Source: Bacillota bacterium
GTDB lineage: Bacteria > Bacillota > Clostridia > Lachnospirales > WQUN01
Direction: 5' to 3'
DNA length: 9,743 nt
Assembly (NCBI GenBank): GCA_009782085.1
Contig: WQUN01000205.1
Location: 1-9,743, forward strand
Below the pieces are notes generated by a model that had not been told where the DNA came from, made no database searches, and saw only the letters and a list, made by a program, of their open reading frames with translations. The position numbers and the translations under genes were made by a program. This document shows, piece after piece, positions 1 to 6,924 of the stretch (positions are counted from its first letter, which is position 1; each line of letters begins with the position of its first letter).

Positions 1-98
1 ACGAATCTCAGATTAAAACTTCACAGGCGGAGCCGAAACGCCGGACGCTTCAACGGCGTTTTCGGCGACAGACTGTGAAGATTTTAATCGAGATTCGT
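1..98. repeat. Element A: long imperfect palindrome with conserved core hairpin
   Basis: Bases 1-25 pair with 74-98 as a 24-bp stem with two single-base bulges (A10 and A81). Inside it, after an asymmetric internal loop (26-31 against 67-73), bases 32-43 pair with 54-66 (one bulged T) and close a loop containing ACGCTTC (45-51). The core at 30-72 is shared almost base for base with 9676-9717 at the other end of the window, but the outer arms are unrelated in sequence. The palindrome reaches the first base of the window, so its true left end may be missing. It ends 26 bp before the fliG start. It could be a structured RNA, a non-autonomous mobile element or a REP-type repeat. The function is unknown; the structure is read directly from the sequence. 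Confidence 0.85.
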
Positions 99-103
99 AT
101 AAA
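98..103 (+). promoter_or_regulatory. Possible -10 box (TATAAA) before fliG
   Basis: TATAAA lies 21 bp before the fliG ATG, starting on the last base of the element A arm. No convincing -35 box is seen; the arm itself would supply it. The neighbouring CGATA (104-108) also faintly resembles a sigma-28 -10 element. This is weak evidence, since fliG is normally transcribed from an upstream flagellar promoter. Confidence 0.2.
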
Positions 104-124
104 CGATAGATTGGCGGTGGCGAC

Positions 125-1150
125 ATGCCCGCGGCTGCGGTTAAAACGGAACCCAGACTTACCGGCCGGGAAAAGGCGGCGATATTGCTGATCACCCTTG
201 GCCCCGAAAAGTCGGCCCAGATCTTTAAGCACCTGAAGGAGGACGAGATCGAGAGCCTGACGCTCGAGATCGCCAACATCAGCGCGGTCATGCCGGAGAC
301 GAAGGAGGCCGTTCTGGAGGAGTTCTACCAGATATGCCTGGCGCAGAAGTATATCACCGAGGGCGGCATCGCCTACGCCAGGCAGATCCTGGAGAAGGCC
401 CTGGGCGAGAGCAAGGCCTTCGAGATCGTCAACAAACTGACCATGTCGCTCCAGGTCCGGCCGTTCGACTTCATCAGGAAGTCCGACGCGGGCCAGATTC
501 TGAACTTCATCCAGAACGAGCACCCGCAGACCATCGCGCTGATCCTCTCGTACCTGCGGCCCGGCCAGGCCGGGGAAGTCCTGTCGGAACTAAGCCCGGA
601 CAAGCAGACCGAGGTGGCGCGCAGGATCGCCCAGATGGACAGGACGTCCCCCGATGTCATCAAAGAAGTGGAAAAAGTGCTGGAAAAGAAGCTCTCGTCC
701 TTGCTGACGGAGGAATACACGGCCGTCGGCGGCGTGGACTCCGTCGTGGAGATTCTGAACGCGGTGGACAGGGGCACGGAGAAGCACATCCTCGAGACCC
801 TGGAGCGCGAGGACGCGGAGCTCACCGACGAGATAAAGAAGAAGATGTTCGTGTTCGAGGACATCCAGTCCCTGGACAACCGCTCGATCCAGACGGTGCT
901 GCGCGAGGTGGACAACCGCGACCTGGCGCTGGCTCTGAAGACCAGCGGCGAGGACCTCCAGAACCTGATCCTCTCCAACATCTCCAAGCGGCTGGCCGCG
1001 ATGGTCAGGGAGGACATAGAGTACATGGGCCCGGTGCGCCGCTCCGATGTCGAGGAGGCCCAGCAGAAGATCGTCAACATCATCAGAAGGCTTCAGGACG
1101 CCGGCGAAATAGTGATCGCGCGCGGCGGAGGGGATGACATCATTGTCTAA
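125..1150 (+). CDS. fliG: Flagellar motor switch protein FliG
   Basis: FliG (341 aa) forms the upper part of the cytoplasmic C-ring, joins it to the FliF MS-ring and takes up torque from MotA. The N-terminal domain begins with the typical LTGREKAAILLITLG (residues 12-26). The middle domain carries the EHPQTIALIL motif (122-131), and the C-terminal domain has the torque helix region with MFVFEDIQSLDNRSIQ (241-256) followed by charged residues, then MVREDIEYMGPVR. Length is normal for the family. The ATG is preceded by GGCGGT at 113-118, six bases upstream. Its 3' end overlaps fliH, which implies translational coupling. Upstream, fliF would be expected, but 124 bp of non-coding sequence with element A comes first. 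Confidence 0.97.
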   Translation: MPAAAVKTEPRLTGREKAAILLITLGPEKSAQIFKHLKEDEIESLTLEIANISAVMPETKEAVLEEFYQICLAQKYITEGGIAYARQILEKALGESKAFEIVNKLTMSLQVRPFDFIRKSDAGQILNFIQNEHPQTIALILSYLRPGQAGEVLSELSPDKQTEVARRIAQMDRTSPDVIKEVEKVLEKKLSSLLTEEYTAVGGVDSVVEILNAVDRGTEKHILETLEREDAELTDEIKKKMFVFEDIQSLDNRSIQTVLREVDNRDLALALKTSGEDLQNLILSNISKRLAAMVREDIEYMGPVRRSDVEEAQQKIVNIIRRLQDAGEIVIARGGGDDIIV

Positions 1151-1943
1151 CACCATCGTCAAATCCGAGGCAGTCAGGCTGGACGCGGAAAACGCCGTCG
1201 ACATCGAGGCGGCCGCGCCGAAAATCCCGGCGCCCGGCAACAGGCCCGGGGAAATGTCCGGAACATCGGAAGCCGCGCAATCTGCCGCTCGTGCCTCCAT
1301 CCTGACGCCGGACGAGTCCGAACCCGACCCAGAGGCCCTCATCCAAAAGGCCAAAGCCGAAGCCGGCGACATAATAAAGAGGGCGCAGCTGGGCGCGCAG
1401 GCGATTATAAGCGAGGCGGAGGCCAAGGCCAAAACGGAGCGCGAACGGGTCTACGAACAGAGCAAGACGGAGGGCTATCAGGCCGGATACCAAAAGGGCC
1501 TCTCCGAGACGGAGGAGATCAGGAAGAGCGCCAAAGCGGAGCTCGACGGCGCGGTCGAGGAAAAAAACCGGCTGATCGGCCAGGCAGAGGGCGAGATCGT
1601 GGACATGATCGTCCGGATCTCCGAAAAATTCGTGGGCAACGCGGCCGCCATAAACCCGGGCGTCGTGCAAAACCTCGTCCGGCAGGGTTTCTCCGGCGTC
1701 TCGGCGCCCGGGGACGTGACGGTCCGCGTCTCCCCGGCGGACTATCAGGGCGTCGCGGCGAACAGGGAACTGGTGATCCCGCCGGAGGTAAGCGCCTCCA
1801 AGGTGGAGTTTCGGAGCGACGAGGCCATGCGGCAAGGCGAGTGCGTCATCGAGACCGTGCTGGGCGACATCGACTGCGGCCTGGGGCAGCAGTTCGAGGG
1901 GCTGAGGAATGATTTGTATTACATTATGAACACGGCGGGTTAG
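1134..1943 (+). CDS. fliH: Flagellar assembly protein FliH
   Basis: FliH binds and restrains the export ATPase FliI and tethers it near the export gate. The protein is 269 aa from the ATG. It has an Ala-rich N-terminal part, a charged helical middle with the glycine-spaced GYQAGYQKGL typical of FliH, and a C-terminal domain ending in the family-like GECVIETVLGDIDCGLGQQF. The start is uncertain. The ATG at 1134 is only two bases from GGAGG (1127-1131), whereas the in-frame TTG at 1143 is about ten bases away and would give MSNTIVKSEAV, a more FliH-like beginning. With ATG the overlap with fliG is 17 bp; with TTG it is 8 bp. The TAG stop (1941-1943) overlaps the ribosome binding site of fliI. 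Confidence 0.92.
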   Translation: MTSLSNTIVKSEAVRLDAENAVDIEAAAPKIPAPGNRPGEMSGTSEAAQSAARASILTPDESEPDPEALIQKAKAEAGDIIKRAQLGAQAIISEAEAKAKTERERVYEQSKTEGYQAGYQKGLSETEEIRKSAKAELDGAVEEKNRLIGQAEGEIVDMIVRISEKFVGNAAAINPGVVQNLVRQGFSGVSAPGDVTVRVSPADYQGVAANRELVIPPEVSASKVEFRSDEAMRQGECVIETVLGDIDCGLGQQFEGLRNDLYYIMNTAG

Positions 1944-1947
1944 GAGG
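1942..1947 (+). promoter_or_regulatory. Ribosome binding site AGGAGG that places the fliI start
   Basis: A perfect AGGAGG overlaps the fliH stop codon. Seven bases downstream is an ACG codon (1955-1957) in the fliI frame. The GTG at 2078, the first standard start in that frame, is 130 bases away and has no such site. This motif is the main evidence that fliI begins near 1955. Confidence 0.7.
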
Positions 1948-1954
1948 GATCCCC

Positions 1955-3283
1955 ACGGCCGCCAAAGTAGCCATCGACCTCTCAAAATACAAACCCGTCC
2001 TGAGCAGGAGCTACGTCAAAAAACTCGGCCGGGTCTCGCAGGTCGTCGGCCTGACGATCGAATCCGTCGGGCCGGACGTGCGCGTCGGCAACCTCTGCGA
2101 GATACGCGCGAACAGCCGCTCGCGCCCCGTCCTGTCCGAGGTCGTCGGGTTCAGGGGGAACAGCATTCTGCTGATGCCGCTGGGCAGCATGAGCGGCGTC
2201 GGCCCCGGCAGCATCGTCCAGGCGCGGGAAAAGCCGATCACGATACGCGTGTCCGGGGATCTCCTGGGCAGGGTGCTGGACGGCCTGGGCCGGCCGATGG
2301 ACGGCAGGCCGGGCATCGCCGGGGGCGACGAATACTACGTGACCAACGCCCCGCCGGACCCTCTCCGGCGAAACCGGATACACGTCCCGCTGACGCTGGG
2401 CGTCAAGGCCATCGACGGCCTGCTGACGGTCGGCAGGGGCCAGAGAATCGGCATATTCGCCGGCAGCGGCGTCGGCAAAAGCACCTTGATGGGCATGATC
2501 GCGCGGAACACCGAGGCCGACATAAACGTCGTCGCTTTGATAGGCGAGCGCGGCAGGGAAGTCCGCGAATTCATAGAGAAAGACCTCGGCGAGGCGGGCC
2601 TCAGGCGCTCCGTGCTCGTCGTGGCCACGTCCGACCAGCCGGCCCTCGTGCGCCTAAAGGCCGCGGAGGTCGCCACGTCCGTGGCGGAGTATTTCAGAGG
2701 AAAGGGCAAGGACGTGCTGCTGCTGATGGACTCACTGACGCGCTTCGCTATGGCGCAGCGGGAGGTGGGGCTTTCCATCGGGGAGCCGCCCGTGTCCCGG
2801 GGCTACACGCCGTCCGTGTTCGCGGTCATGCCGAAGCTTTTGGAGCGCGCCGGTAACTCCGACAAAGGCTCCATTACCGGGCTGTACACCGTCCTGGTGG
2901 ACGGCGACGACCTGACGGAGCCTGTCACGGACACGGCCAGGGGCATTCTGGACGGGCACATCGTCCTGTCCAGGAAAATCGCCAACAAAAACCACTACCC
3001 TGCCATAGACGTCCTGGCGAGCGTCTCCCGCGTGATGCCAGACGTGGTGACGAAGGAACACCGGGAGACTGCGAACCTCATAAAAAAGTCGATGGCGGTT
3101 TACGCGGACGCCGAGGACCTGATCAACATCGGGGCCTACGTCAAAGGGAGCAGCCCGGAGATAGACGACGCCCTGGCGAAACACGCGGCGATAAACGGCT
3201 TCCTGACCCAGGCCACCTCGGACAACTTCGCATTCGGGGAGACGCTCAAAACTATGAGCGAAATATTGGAGATAAATGGCTAA
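1955..3283 (+). CDS. fliI: Flagellum-specific ATPase FliI, probable non-AUG (ACG) start
   Basis: FliI is the hexameric F1-beta-like ATPase of the flagellar type III export apparatus. Counting from ACG 1955 gives 442 aa, the usual family length. It has Walker A GSGVGKST (residues 170-177), GERGREVREF (198-207), Walker B VLLLMD (254-259) and the FliI/ATPase segment EPPVSRGYTPSVFA. The first standard start in frame, GTG 2078, would remove 41 residues, including the conserved GRVSQVVGLTIES stretch. Between the preceding in-frame stop (TGA 1910-1912) and 2078 there is no ATG, GTG or TTG; only ATC 1949, ACG 1955, ATC 1973 and CTG 2000 are near-cognate. ACG fits the AGGAGG best. A one-base sequencing or assembly error (ACG for ATG) is the alternative. 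The 3' end overlaps fliJ by 8 bp. Confidence 0.93.
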   Translation, partial: TAAKVAIDLSKYKPVLSRSYVKKLGRVSQVVGLTIESVGPDVRVGNLCEIRANSRSRPVLSEVVGFRGNSILLMPLGSMSGVGPGSIVQAREKPITIRVSGDLLGRVLDGLGRPMDGRPGIAGGDEYYVTNAPPDPLRRNRIHVPLTLGVKAIDGLLTVGRGQRIGIFAGSGVGKSTLMGMIARNTEADINVVALIGERGREVREFIEKDLGEAGLRRSVLVVATSDQPALVRLKAAEVATSVAEYFRGKGKDVLLLMDSLTRFAMAQREVGLSIGEPPVSRGYTPSVFAVMPKLLERAGNSDKGSITGLYTVLVDGDDLTEPVTDTARGILDGHIVLSRKIANKNHYPAIDVLASVSRVMPDVVTKEHRETANLIKKSMAVYADAEDLINIGAYVKGSSPEIDDALAKHAAINGFLTQATSDNFAFGETLKTMSEILEING

Positions 3284-3725
3284 ATTCAGATTCAAACTCG
3301 CGGGCTACCTCAACCTGAAGGAAAAGCTCGAGGACCGGAAGAAGCAGGAATACGGCCGCGCGGTCGGCGCCCTCGAGAGGGAGAAGGCCGAAAAGGCGCG
3401 CCTGTCGCGCGCCGCCGCGGAAAACCTGGCGGCCTTTCGCAAAAGCCTCGAAAAGCCGATAGACCCCGCGCTTATGCGGGCGTACGGAGGCTACGCCGAA
3501 CTGATGGACAAGAGGCTCGCGGCGCAGGGGGCCGCCGTCGAAAAAGCCGAGGGCGAGGCCGAAAAGAAGCGGCTGGAGCTGGTGGAGGCGGTCAAGGAGA
3601 AGAAGGCGCTCGAAATCCTCAGGGGCAAGGCCCTGGAGGAGTTCGGCCGGGAGGAAAAACTGGCCGAGCAGCGCGTGGTGGACGAGATAGTGAGTTACAG
3701 ATTCAAAAAAGGGGATGACGCTTGA
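3276..3725 (+). CDS. fliJ: Flagellar export protein FliJ
   Basis: FliJ is a small soluble coiled-coil protein that sits in the central pore of the FliI ring, links it to FlhA and recycles export chaperones. This one is 149 aa, normal for the family, almost wholly charged helix (Lys, Glu, Arg and Ala rich) with no membrane segment. It starts MAKFRFKLAGYLNLKEKLED, like the FliJ opening F+F+L...L+.+E...E. The ATG lies inside the end of fliI (8-bp overlap), with GGAG at 3268-3271 nearby. Its end overlaps the next ORF by 11 bp. Sequence conservation in FliJ is low, so the call leans on size, composition and position after fliI. Confidence 0.9.
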   Translation: MAKFRFKLAGYLNLKEKLEDRKKQEYGRAVGALEREKAEKARLSRAAAENLAAFRKSLEKPIDPALMRAYGGYAELMDKRLAAQGAAVEKAEGEAEKKRLELVEAVKEKKALEILRGKALEEFGREEKLAEQRVVDEIVSYRFKKGDDA

Positions 3726-4542
3726 CATGGCGGCGGAAATGGCTGACAAGGCTGACATAGGCGGCAAGTCCTCCGGCGCGGCGGTCGCGCGGGCCGGGAC
3801 GGCTTCGCGCGCGGACAGGCCGGCGCGCGCGATAGTTGCCAATTCGGAAAAGCGGCTGATAGAGCGGAAGAAGCGCTCAAAAGCCGCGCCGTTGATCGTG
3901 CTGCTCGCTGTTCTGGCGGCTGCCGCCGCGGTTTTGGCGTTCGACGTTTTCGGCCTGCGCACGGGAGTCGTGATCCCGGCGCTCGAACAGGCGCCGATCA
4001 TCAGGAACCTCCTGCCGCCGGCAAACGCGGGCGCGCCGGCGGATGCGCCGGCGGCCGCGGAGCTCTCCGCCAGGGTGAACGACCTGACCGGGCAGCTCCT
4101 TCAGAGCCAGAGGGACGTGCAGACCCTGATCGACTCCAACGACGCCCTTCGGGCGGAAAACGACAGGCTTAAGGTTTTCGAGGCCCAGCAGGAGCAGTTC
4201 AAGAGCGACAAGGCGGCCTTCGACCGCATGATCGCTATGAACGACCCGCAGGCCTACGCGGACTTTTACGCCTCCGTATCCCCGGAGAACGCCGAAAAGC
4301 TCTACGGCGAGGCCGTGGGCCTCTCGGAGCAGTCGGCGGAGGAGCGCAAGTACGCGAAGCTCATCGCGGGCATGGACAGCGCCGCGGCCGCCGCGGCCCT
4401 GGAGACGCTCGTCCCGACGGATATCGGCCTCGTCGTCAGCGTGCTAGGGAACATGGACAGCGCCTCGGCGAGCGCGATACTAAACGAGATGAAGACTAAA
4501 AACGCGGCCGTCGTCGCGAAGATGATGGCCCCGGCGCCATAA
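3715..4542 (+). CDS. YlxF/FlbB/MotE-like membrane coiled-coil protein
   Basis: This 275-aa protein has a basic N-terminus ending in EKRLIERKKRSK, one membrane segment (about residues 58-77), an Ala/Pro linker, a coiled coil (about 113-165) and a C-terminal helical part (about 213-271) with repeats like KLIAGMDSAAAAAALETL and LGNMDSASASAILNEM. These resemble the MgtE N-terminal (intracellular) helical repeat. That architecture and its place between fliJ and fliK match B. subtilis YlxF, spirochaete FlbB (a motor collar protein) and rhizobial MotE (a MotC chaperone). The role is therefore probably motor or stator scaffolding at the membrane, which is inference. ATGs at 3715, 3727 and 3739 are all possible starts; 3715 overlaps fliJ and the purine run just before it is too close, so 3727 is a real alternative. 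Confidence 0.8.
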   Translation: MTLDMAAEMADKADIGGKSSGAAVARAGTASRADRPARAIVANSEKRLIERKKRSKAAPLIVLLAVLAAAAAVLAFDVFGLRTGVVIPALEQAPIIRNLLPPANAGAPADAPAAAELSARVNDLTGQLLQSQRDVQTLIDSNDALRAENDRLKVFEAQQEQFKSDKAAFDRMIAMNDPQAYADFYASVSPENAEKLYGEAVGLSEQSAEERKYAKLIAGMDSAAAAAALETLVPTDIGLVVSVLGNMDSASASAILNEMKTKNAAVVAKMMAPAP

Positions 4543-4594
4543 GCCGGTTTATTAAGAGCATCCTCGGAAAATCCTCACTATAGGCGGTGTCATT

Positions 4595-6169
4595 ATGGAA
4601 TTGACAAAAACCCTCCTGGAAAACCACCGGTTCGATTGCCGGAAATTGGAAAGCCGCGCGGCTAAAACGGGCTTTTCGCTCTCCGCCTCCGAATCGGCCG
4701 GCAGCTTCGGGAACTTTTTCGATCAGATATTCGGAAGCGGCGAGGGCCTCGTCAGAGACGCCGGAAGCGGGCCGGAGGCGCATACGGCCCCGGCCTCCCG
4801 CGCAAAACCCGGCGGAAGCGTCCCGGATCCGCGGGCCAGGCCGGCTGTAAGAAACGCGGCGCGGCCGGCCGCGGGCAAGGCCGCCGGAGCGGACAGCGGC
4901 GAAAACGCCCGCGACGGCAAAAACGGGGAGGTTTCCTCCGACGCCCGGATAAGCAGAGACCCGTCCGCGAGCGCCGCCGTCCGGAACAAAGCGGCGCGGC
5001 GAACTGACGCGCCGGCCGATGGGCCCGGTAAAGGCGAAGAGGCGGCGGAAGCGGCCAAAACGTCCGTAACGGCCGGCGAAACGCAAAAGGACGCGGTTGC
5101 CGTCGCGAACGCCTATATCCTCTGGGGTGTCGTCCCCGCAGCGGCGGCCGCAGCTGAAACTTCGCCGGCGGACACCGGCGCCGCCGTCGTTCAGGGCGCG
5201 GAAACAGTCGGCGCGCCGGAACCGGACGCCGCCGGCAAAGCGCCAGTTAAAACAGAAGCCGCCGGCCTTGGCCTCGACCGGATGACCGCGGAGCTGGTAG
5301 CCGCGTACGCGGAGGCTGACGGAATCAAGGCCGCCGGAGACGACCTCCCGGAAACGGCCGCGGGCCTTCCGCCGCCGGCGCTTCCGGCCAAAAACGCGCC
5401 GACGCAGGCGCAGGCCGTCCGCGCGGCGCAAATCCCGTTGCCCGCTTACGGCGCTCCGCCCGAATCGCCCAGGGAAGACCCGGTTTTCGACGACACAGCC
5501 ATATTTCTCAGCGCGGACGTTGAATACCCGGATGCACAGGCCCCCGAACAGGCGGAGGCCCCGGCCGTGACCGCGGACGCCCCGCCGCTCCGGGAACGGA
5601 GCGAGCCCGAAAATCAGATTGCCTTTGCCGATTACGCCCGGCCGGCCTCCGCGCCCGACGGCCAAAAGCCGGCGCGCTCCGGCGCCCGCGCGGAAGCCCC
5701 GCGGGGGGCCGACGCGGCCGACGCGGTCAGGCAGATAATGGATAAGCTCAAATTGGAAGGCGCGCCCGCCGGCAACGCCTCCGAGGTCAGGATCAGGCTA
5801 AGGCCGGAGAGCCTCGGCGAAGTCTCGATGAAAATCGCCTCGGACAACGGGGCCGTCACCGCGCAGTTTGTCGCGGAGAGCCAGCGCGTCAAGGAGGTCA
5901 TTGAGGCCGGTTTCGAGCGGCTCCGCGAGTCTCTGGCCCGGCAGGGCCTGGAGGTGACGCGGCTGGCGGTCTCGGTCGATCCGGACGGCCAGATGAGCCG
6001 GTTCCTGCGGGAGCAGAGAAGCGCCCGTAGCCAGGCCCGCAAAATCTCCGGCGTCGGCGGGGTATCGGGTATTTCCGGGGGGCCGGCCGAGGCGGAAGCG
6101 GTTGACGCGCGGGAAAACACAGCCGTTCTGTCGGCCGCGGGGACGGACGGGTTGGATTTATTGGCGTAA
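4595..6169 (+). CDS. fliK: Flagellar hook-length control protein FliK
   Basis: FliK is exported during hook assembly, acts as a molecular ruler and switches FlhB from rod/hook to filament substrates. It is 524 aa. Residues 1 to about 390 are low-complexity, rich in Ala, Pro, Gly, Glu and Asp with little conservation expected. The conserved Flg_hook domain is at about 395-465 and includes VRIRLRPESLGEVSMKI (398-414), AQFVAESQRVKEVIE and LARQGLEVTRLAVSVDP, features typical of the FliK C-terminus. The ATG is preceded by AGGCGGTG (4582-4589). A 52-bp gap separates it from the gene before. The spirochaete equivalent in this position was first called FlbC. The call is firm from the C-terminal domain plus context. 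Confidence 0.92.
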   Translation: MELTKTLLENHRFDCRKLESRAAKTGFSLSASESAGSFGNFFDQIFGSGEGLVRDAGSGPEAHTAPASRAKPGGSVPDPRARPAVRNAARPAAGKAAGADSGENARDGKNGEVSSDARISRDPSASAAVRNKAARRTDAPADGPGKGEEAAEAAKTSVTAGETQKDAVAVANAYILWGVVPAAAAAAETSPADTGAAVVQGAETVGAPEPDAAGKAPVKTEAAGLGLDRMTAELVAAYAEADGIKAAGDDLPETAAGLPPPALPAKNAPTQAQAVRAAQIPLPAYGAPPESPREDPVFDDTAIFLSADVEYPDAQAPEQAEAPAVTADAPPLRERSEPENQIAFADYARPASAPDGQKPARSGARAEAPRGADAADAVRQIMDKLKLEGAPAGNASEVRIRLRPESLGEVSMKIASDNGAVTAQFVAESQRVKEVIEAGFERLRESLARQGLEVTRLAVSVDPDGQMSRFLREQRSARSQARKISGVGGVSGISGGPAEAEAVDARENTAVLSAAGTDGLDLLA

Positions 6170-6206
6170 GCCGTTCCCTATAAGACATGCAGGAAGGAAT
6201 TGTCAG

Positions 6207-6656
6207 ATGCCCGTTTATTCGGAAAACACAGCCGCTTCGGTAAGCGCGCCGGCCGCCGCCCAGACGCGGCCGCCGGCGTCCAAGCCCGGCCAGGCGGGGG
6301 GGATCCTGGACAAGGACGCGTTCCTCTCGCTCCTGATAACGCAGCTAAAGTATCAGGACCCCATGAATCCGATGGAAGATACGCAGTTCGTGGCGCAGAT
6401 GGCGCAGTTCGCGTCGCTGGAGCAAATGCAGAACATGAACAAAAGCATGAGCCTCTCACAGGGCTTCGCTCTGATCGGCAGGCATGTCAGCGGCTCGTTC
6501 AAAGACGGCGCGGGACCCGCGTCGGAAGTGTCCGGCGTGGCGCAGGGAGTGAGCGTGAAAAACGGAGAGGTGTATGTAAATGTGAACGGGTCCGAGGTGC
6601 CGATAGGCTCGATAACGGATGTTTCGGATGTTTCGGAAGTTTCCGGGCGGCAATAG
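6207..6656 (+). CDS. flgD: Flagellar hook capping/assembly protein FlgD
   Basis: FlgD forms the temporary cap under which FlgE subunits polymerise. The protein is 149 aa from ATG 6207, which has AGGAAGGA at 6191-6198 eight bases upstream. The frame is open further 5', but earlier ATGs lie inside fliK. The hallmark segment is FLSLLITQLKYQDPMNPMED followed by TQFVAQMAQFASLEQMQNMN. After this comes GRHVSG and a short beta-rich part ending VNVNGSEVPIGSITDV. It is a short FlgD lacking the extra C-terminal Ig/FnIII-type domains of enterobacterial FlgD (about 230 aa); short forms are usual in Clostridia and related groups. The last codons are a 9-bp sequence repeated three times (6618-6644), encoding DVS-DVS-EVS. 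Confidence 0.94.
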   Translation: MPVYSENTAASVSAPAAAQTRPPASKPGQAGGILDKDAFLSLLITQLKYQDPMNPMEDTQFVAQMAQFASLEQMQNMNKSMSLSQGFALIGRHVSGSFKDGAGPASEVSGVAQGVSVKNGEVYVNVNGSEVPIGSITDVSDVSEVSGRQ

Positions 6657-6670
6657 GCGGTAAACGGGGA

Positions 6671-6770
6671 TTTAGCGTTCAGACAGGCGAACAAAGACAA
6701 AGATTGGCAACGCGGATTTTGCGGATGAAAACAGATTAATGCGAATAAATGTTAATTAAGCGTTCAAACA
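6671..6770. repeat. Segment flanked by near-identical 15-bp direct repeats
   Basis: TTTAGCGTTCAGACA (6671-6685) recurs as TTAAGCGTTCAAACA (6756-6770). Between them lies a stretch with the phrases GCGGATTTTGCGGATGAAAAC and GATTAATGCGAATAAATG-like spacing, resembling GGAT-rich dispersed intergenic repeats known from several bacterial genomes. The direct repeats may be flanks of a small insertion or simple duplication; this is inference. Confidence 0.3.
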
Positions 6771-6787
6771 AAGGGATAACGTCGTAT

Positions 6788-6808
6788 GGAGCGCCGACCC
6801 GGCGCTCC
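6788..6808. repeat. Perfect GC-rich hairpin, 9-bp stem and 3-base loop
   Basis: GGAGCGCCG (6788-6796) pairs perfectly with CGGCGCTCC (6800-6808) around an ACC loop. No T-run follows on either strand, so it does not look like an ordinary intrinsic terminator. It could be a REP-type unit or a hairpin stabilising the 3' end of the flgD transcript. Confidence 0.6.
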
Positions 6809-6924
6809 GAGGCCGGCGCGATCACACAGGTAAATGATTATCGTTACCGGCGGCGGCGGGAGCAGAGCCCACGCCCTACGCTCGCCGATATTGCCAGGTT
6901 AATAGAATATGTAGAATAGAATAA

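Noticed and set aside
1..98. Integron attC site
   Set aside because: The paired-arm shape is similar, but no GTTRRRY / RYYYAAC boxes are present at the arm ends, and there is no gene cassette pattern.
4496..5665. 389-codon minus-strand open frame opposite fliK
   Set aside because: Arg/Gly-rich antisense product over a low-complexity region; no domain seen, and fliK is supported by its C-terminal domain.
6704..6724. Sigma-54 promoter from TTGGCA and TTTTGC
   Set aside because: The GG and GC pairs are 13 bases apart rather than the required 10.
6788..6808. Intrinsic terminator after flgD
   Set aside because: The hairpin is strong, but no T-run follows on either strand, so I list it only as a hairpin.
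6884..6891. GCCGATAT as a sigma-28 -10 element
   Set aside because: No TAAA-like -35 box is found about 15 bp upstream; the match is only to one half of the promoter.
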